From Syntrophobacterales bacterium (GTDB lineage Bacteria; Desulfobacterota; Syntrophobacteria; BM002): a stretch of 8,236 nt of DNA. Shown piece after piece: positions 6,001-8,236 of this stretch. Below the pieces are notes generated by a model. That model did no database searches and had not been told where the DNA came from. It saw only the letters and a list, made by a program, of their open reading frames with translations. The DNA lies in contig JAUVTM010000082.1 in NCBI GenBank assembly GCA_030601545.1, positions 1 through 8,236 of the forward strand. The letters are read 5' to 3'. Position numbers and translations under genes: made by a program. Each line of letters begins with the position of its first letter. Within the stretch, counting starts at the first letter, position 1.

Positions 6001-7440
6001 TTGAGCAACCACTCGCACCCCATCATTATTCCTGACGGCCGACCAAAGGAAGAGTGCGGCATCTTCGCCATTTATGGGCACGAGGACATCGCCCGTCTTA
6101 CCTATTTCGGTCTCTATGCCCTTCAGCATCGTGGCCAAGAGAGTGCCGGCATCAGCGTCGGCGATGGTCGACTAATGCGCCATCATAAGGGCATGGGGTT
6201 GGTGAGCGAAATTTTCAACGAAGATGTCCTTGCCAGCTTGAAGGGCCATCTCGGTGTTGGACACGTGCGTTATTCCACCACCGGCTCGTCCGTGCTCGTC
6301 AACGCCCAACCTTTCTGCATCACTCACTCCGGCTGTAGCCTCGCCATCGCCCACAACGGCAACCTGGTTAATGCGCATGATCTGAAGTGCGAACTGGAAC
6401 AGCGAGGCTCAATTTTTCAAACAAGCATGGACAGTGAGGTGATCGTGCATCTTATGGCCCGGCAACTTGTTCATGGCCTGGAAGAGGCACTTATCACCTC
6501 CTTGAGTGAGATCAAAGGCGCTTATTCGTTGGTGATGGCCACAGAAAACCAGATCATTGGCGCCCGCGATCCCTACGGCTTTCGACCCATGTGTCTGGGC
6601 TTGCTAGACAACAACGCCTATGTCATCTCCTCAGAGACCTGTGCGCTGGATCTGATAGGGGCCACTTACCTGCGGGACGTTGAACCGGGAGAGGTAGTAT
6701 TCATCGACGACAATGGGCTCAGGTCTCGACACCTTCCTAGCCCTGACCGCACTGCCTTCTGCATCTTTGAGTTTATCTACTTTGCCCGCCCGGACAGCGA
6801 CATTTTTGGCCAGAATGTATACATGGCCCGCAAACGCCAGGGGCACGAGATGTCCCGAGAATATCAGGTGGACGCCGACATAGTTATGCCATTTCCTGAC
6901 TCCGGCAACTATGCAGCCCTTGGATTTGCCGAGGCCTCCGGCATTCCATTGGAAATGGGCGTAATCCGTAACCACTACGTGGGCCGTACTTTTATCGAGC
7001 CCACCCAGGCCATGCGAGACTTCCATGTAAAAGTAAAGCTCAATCCCGTGCGCCCGCTTTTGAGGGACAGGCGACTCGTCATCGTTGAAGACTCCATCGT
7101 CCGAGGCACTACCACCCGAAATCGTGTCAAGACGCTTAGAGAGGCAGGAGCCCAGGAAGTTCACATGGTTGTGAGTTGTCCGCCGCACCGTTATCCCTGC
7201 TACTATGGTATTGATTTTCCCACCCGTAAGGAACTCCTGGCAGCCACCCACTCTGTTGAGGAAATCAAGAAATTCCTGAGGCTCGATAGTATTCACTATC
7301 TGAGCCTAAAGGGACTTCTTAGGGCCATCAACATGGACACTACGGGTTTTTGCCTCGCCTGTTTCAATGGAGACTACCCTGTCAGTTTCGCTGATGACCT
7401 CCACAAGCACTGTTTGGAAACTAGTGCTTCGGTCGACTGA
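6001..7440 (+). CDS. purF: amidophosphoribosyltransferase (glutamine PRPP amidotransferase), propeptide and Fe-S type
   Basis: Catalyses the committed step of purine synthesis, converting PRPP and glutamine to phosphoribosylamine. The 479 residues begin with an 18-residue leader before Cys19 (EECGIFAIYGH), the N-terminal nucleophile. As in Bacillus subtilis PurF, the leader should be cleaved so that Cys19 becomes residue 1. The class II amidotransferase domain (about 19-250) shows LQHRGQESAGI (41-51), GHVRYSTTG (87-95) and AHNGNL (117-122). The phosphoribosyltransferase domain holds the PRPP loop VIVEDSIVRGTTT (360-372). Cys254, Cys400, Cys451 and Cys454 (FCLACF) match the four [4Fe-4S] ligands of the Bacillus enzyme, which implies an oxygen-sensitive cluster and fits an anaerobe. 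It starts at TTG and ends with TGA TAA. It is 463 bases from carB and 46 from kdsD. Purine nucleotides inhibit the family; no PurR-like operator is visible. Confidence 0.97.
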   Translation: MSNHSHPIIIPDGRPKEECGIFAIYGHEDIARLTYFGLYALQHRGQESAGISVGDGRLMRHHKGMGLVSEIFNEDVLASLKGHLGVGHVRYSTTGSSVLVNAQPFCITHSGCSLAIAHNGNLVNAHDLKCELEQRGSIFQTSMDSEVIVHLMARQLVHGLEEALITSLSEIKGAYSLVMATENQIIGARDPYGFRPMCLGLLDNNAYVISSETCALDLIGATYLRDVEPGEVVFIDDNGLRSRHLPSPDRTAFCIFEFIYFARPDSDIFGQNVYMARKRQGHEMSREYQVDADIVMPFPDSGNYAALGFAEASGIPLEMGVIRNHYVGRTFIEPTQAMRDFHVKVKLNPVRPLLRDRRLVIVEDSIVRGTTTRNRVKTLREAGAQEVHMVVSCPPHRYPCYYGIDFPTRKELLAATHSVEEIKKFLRLDSIHYLSLKGLLRAINMDTTGFCLACFNGDYPVSFADDLHKHCLETSASVD

Positions 7441-7477
7441 TAAAGTGTCCCTCTCCCACCACAACAACTACCTATAA

Positions 7478-7482
7478 GAAGG
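7478..7482 (+). promoter_or_regulatory. ribosome binding site of kdsD
   Basis: GAAGG (within AAGAAGGT) ends 4 bases before ATG 7487, a good though slightly close Shine-Dalgarno. An in-frame TAA at 7475-7477 excludes an upstream start. Confidence 0.7.
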
Positions 7483-7486
7483 TATT

Positions 7487-8236
7487 ATGGTTAAGCCTAA
7501 TAAAAAAAATATTCGCCGGGGTGCAGCCAAAATTATTAGCGAGGCGAAGGATGTGCTTCGAATTGAAGCCGAGGGTATATTTGGTCTCATCGACCGGATA
7601 GGATCCGAATTTGCAGAAGCTGTAAACTGGATTGATGAAAGTCGCGGCCGAGTCATTGTCACCGGCATCGGCAAGTCAGGGATAGTCGCCCGGAAGATTG
7701 TCGCCACGCTCAACAGCACCGGTACCAAGTCACTTTTTTTACATCCAGTGGAGGCCATGCACGGCGATCTGGGTATGGTGAGCTCAGATGACATCATCCT
7801 CGTTCTATCCAGTAGCGGTGAAACTGAAGAATTGACAGCGATCCTGCCTACTTTGAAAGATTTGGGAACACGAATCATCTGTTTCACCGGGAATACCGAG
7901 TCTACCTTGGGCCGTAATAGCGATCTGACAATCTACGCCGGAGTGGAACGGGAGGCCTGCCCTCTGGGTTTGGCCCCCACTGCCAGCACTACCGCCATGC
8001 TTGCCTTGGGAGACGCAGTATGCGTAGCACTCTTAAACAGGCACGAGTTTCAGCTAGAGGATTTTCGCCGCTGCCATCCAGGAGGAGCTCTGGGAGAGCG
8101 GCTTCGAGTACCAATTGAAGTAATCATGCGCACCGGCTCCAGCATCCCAAAAGTCCAGGAGAATACCTTGGTGGCCGAGGCAATCAAGGAAATGGACGCC
8201 AAGGCCCTGGGATCGACTCTGGTGATTGGAGACACG
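7487..8236 (+). CDS. kdsD: arabinose-5-phosphate isomerase (KdsD/KpsF family), 3' end missing
   Basis: Interconverts ribulose 5-phosphate and arabinose 5-phosphate, the first step toward Kdo. The frame is open to the window edge and gives 250 residues of the roughly 320-330 usual for the family. The SIS domain (about 40-185) has TGIGKSG (59-65), HPVEAMHGDLG (86-96), SSSGETEE (108-115) and EREACPLGLAPTASTT (154-169). Lys63, His92, Glu115, Glu156 and His197 correspond, at a constant offset of four, to E. coli KdsD Lys59, His88, Glu111, Glu152 and His193, so the active site is complete. HPGGALG (197-203) closes the SIS part. The paired CBS domains begin near residue 210 and are cut off. The start ATG has a good ribosome site, and the 46-base gap to purF suggests co-transcription. 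GutQ or a capsule-type KpsF paralogue is possible, but a kdsB gene in the same cluster favours the LPS role. Confidence 0.95.
   Translation, partial: MVKPNKKNIRRGAAKIISEAKDVLRIEAEGIFGLIDRIGSEFAEAVNWIDESRGRVIVTGIGKSGIVARKIVATLNSTGTKSLFLHPVEAMHGDLGMVSSDDIILVLSSSGETEELTAILPTLKDLGTRIICFTGNTESTLGRNSDLTIYAGVEREACPLGLAPTASTTAMLALGDAVCVALLNRHEFQLEDFRRCHPGGALGERLRVPIEVIMRTGSSIPKVQENTLVAEAIKEMDAKALGSTLVIGDT

Noticed and set aside
6631..7296. 221-codon open frame on the minus strand
   Set aside because: It is fully antisense to the conserved PurF phosphoribosyltransferase region and resembles no family; it is a codon-usage shadow.
7468..7887. 139-codon open frame on the minus strand near the right end
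   Set aside because: It is antisense to kdsD, whose five active-site residues are all present in the + strand frame.

Overview
The window holds five genes, all on the + strand: the 3' part of kdsB, then carA, carB, purF, and the 5' part of kdsD. Both edges cut through genes. The coding content is conserved housekeeping metabolism. KdsB and KdsD work at opposite ends of CMP-Kdo synthesis, for the inner core of lipopolysaccharide, which implies a Gram-negative cell. CarA and CarB make carbamoyl phosphate for pyrimidines and arginine. PurF performs the committed step of purine synthesis. The PurF is the propeptide-bearing, iron-sulfur type seen in Bacillus and many other lineages rather than the E. 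coli type. That mix, together with the repeat-filled spacers, fits a member of Desulfobacterota (the former Deltaproteobacteria). This placement is an inference from gene types and style, not a database result.

Layout: kdsB ends at 705. A 377-base spacer follows and contains a 184-base palindromic element (731-914) with perfect 23-base inverted ends, then a possible promoter before carA (1083-2243). A 75-base spacer with short GACGCGG repeats leads to carB (2319-5537). The carB-purF spacer (5538-6000) is a mosaic of at least five kinds of short repeat: a GATTGA array that takes in the carB stop codon, TGTCAGG heptads that recur as an inverted copy, a REP-like hairpin, a run of 9-base units and a duplicated spacer module. 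purF (6001-7440) starts at TTG. kdsD begins 46 bases after it and runs off the window.

How the genes relate: KdsD supplies arabinose 5-phosphate for Kdo, and KdsB spends CTP to activate Kdo. CarAB feeds the pyrimidine pathway that ends in CTP. A link between Kdo activation and nucleotide supply is therefore a reasonable reading of the neighbourhood, although the two large spacers make one single transcript doubtful. purF and kdsD are close enough to be co-transcribed.

I found no new protein system. Everything that deserves a second look is in the non-coding spacers, chiefly the 184-base palindromic element and the repeat mosaic before purF.
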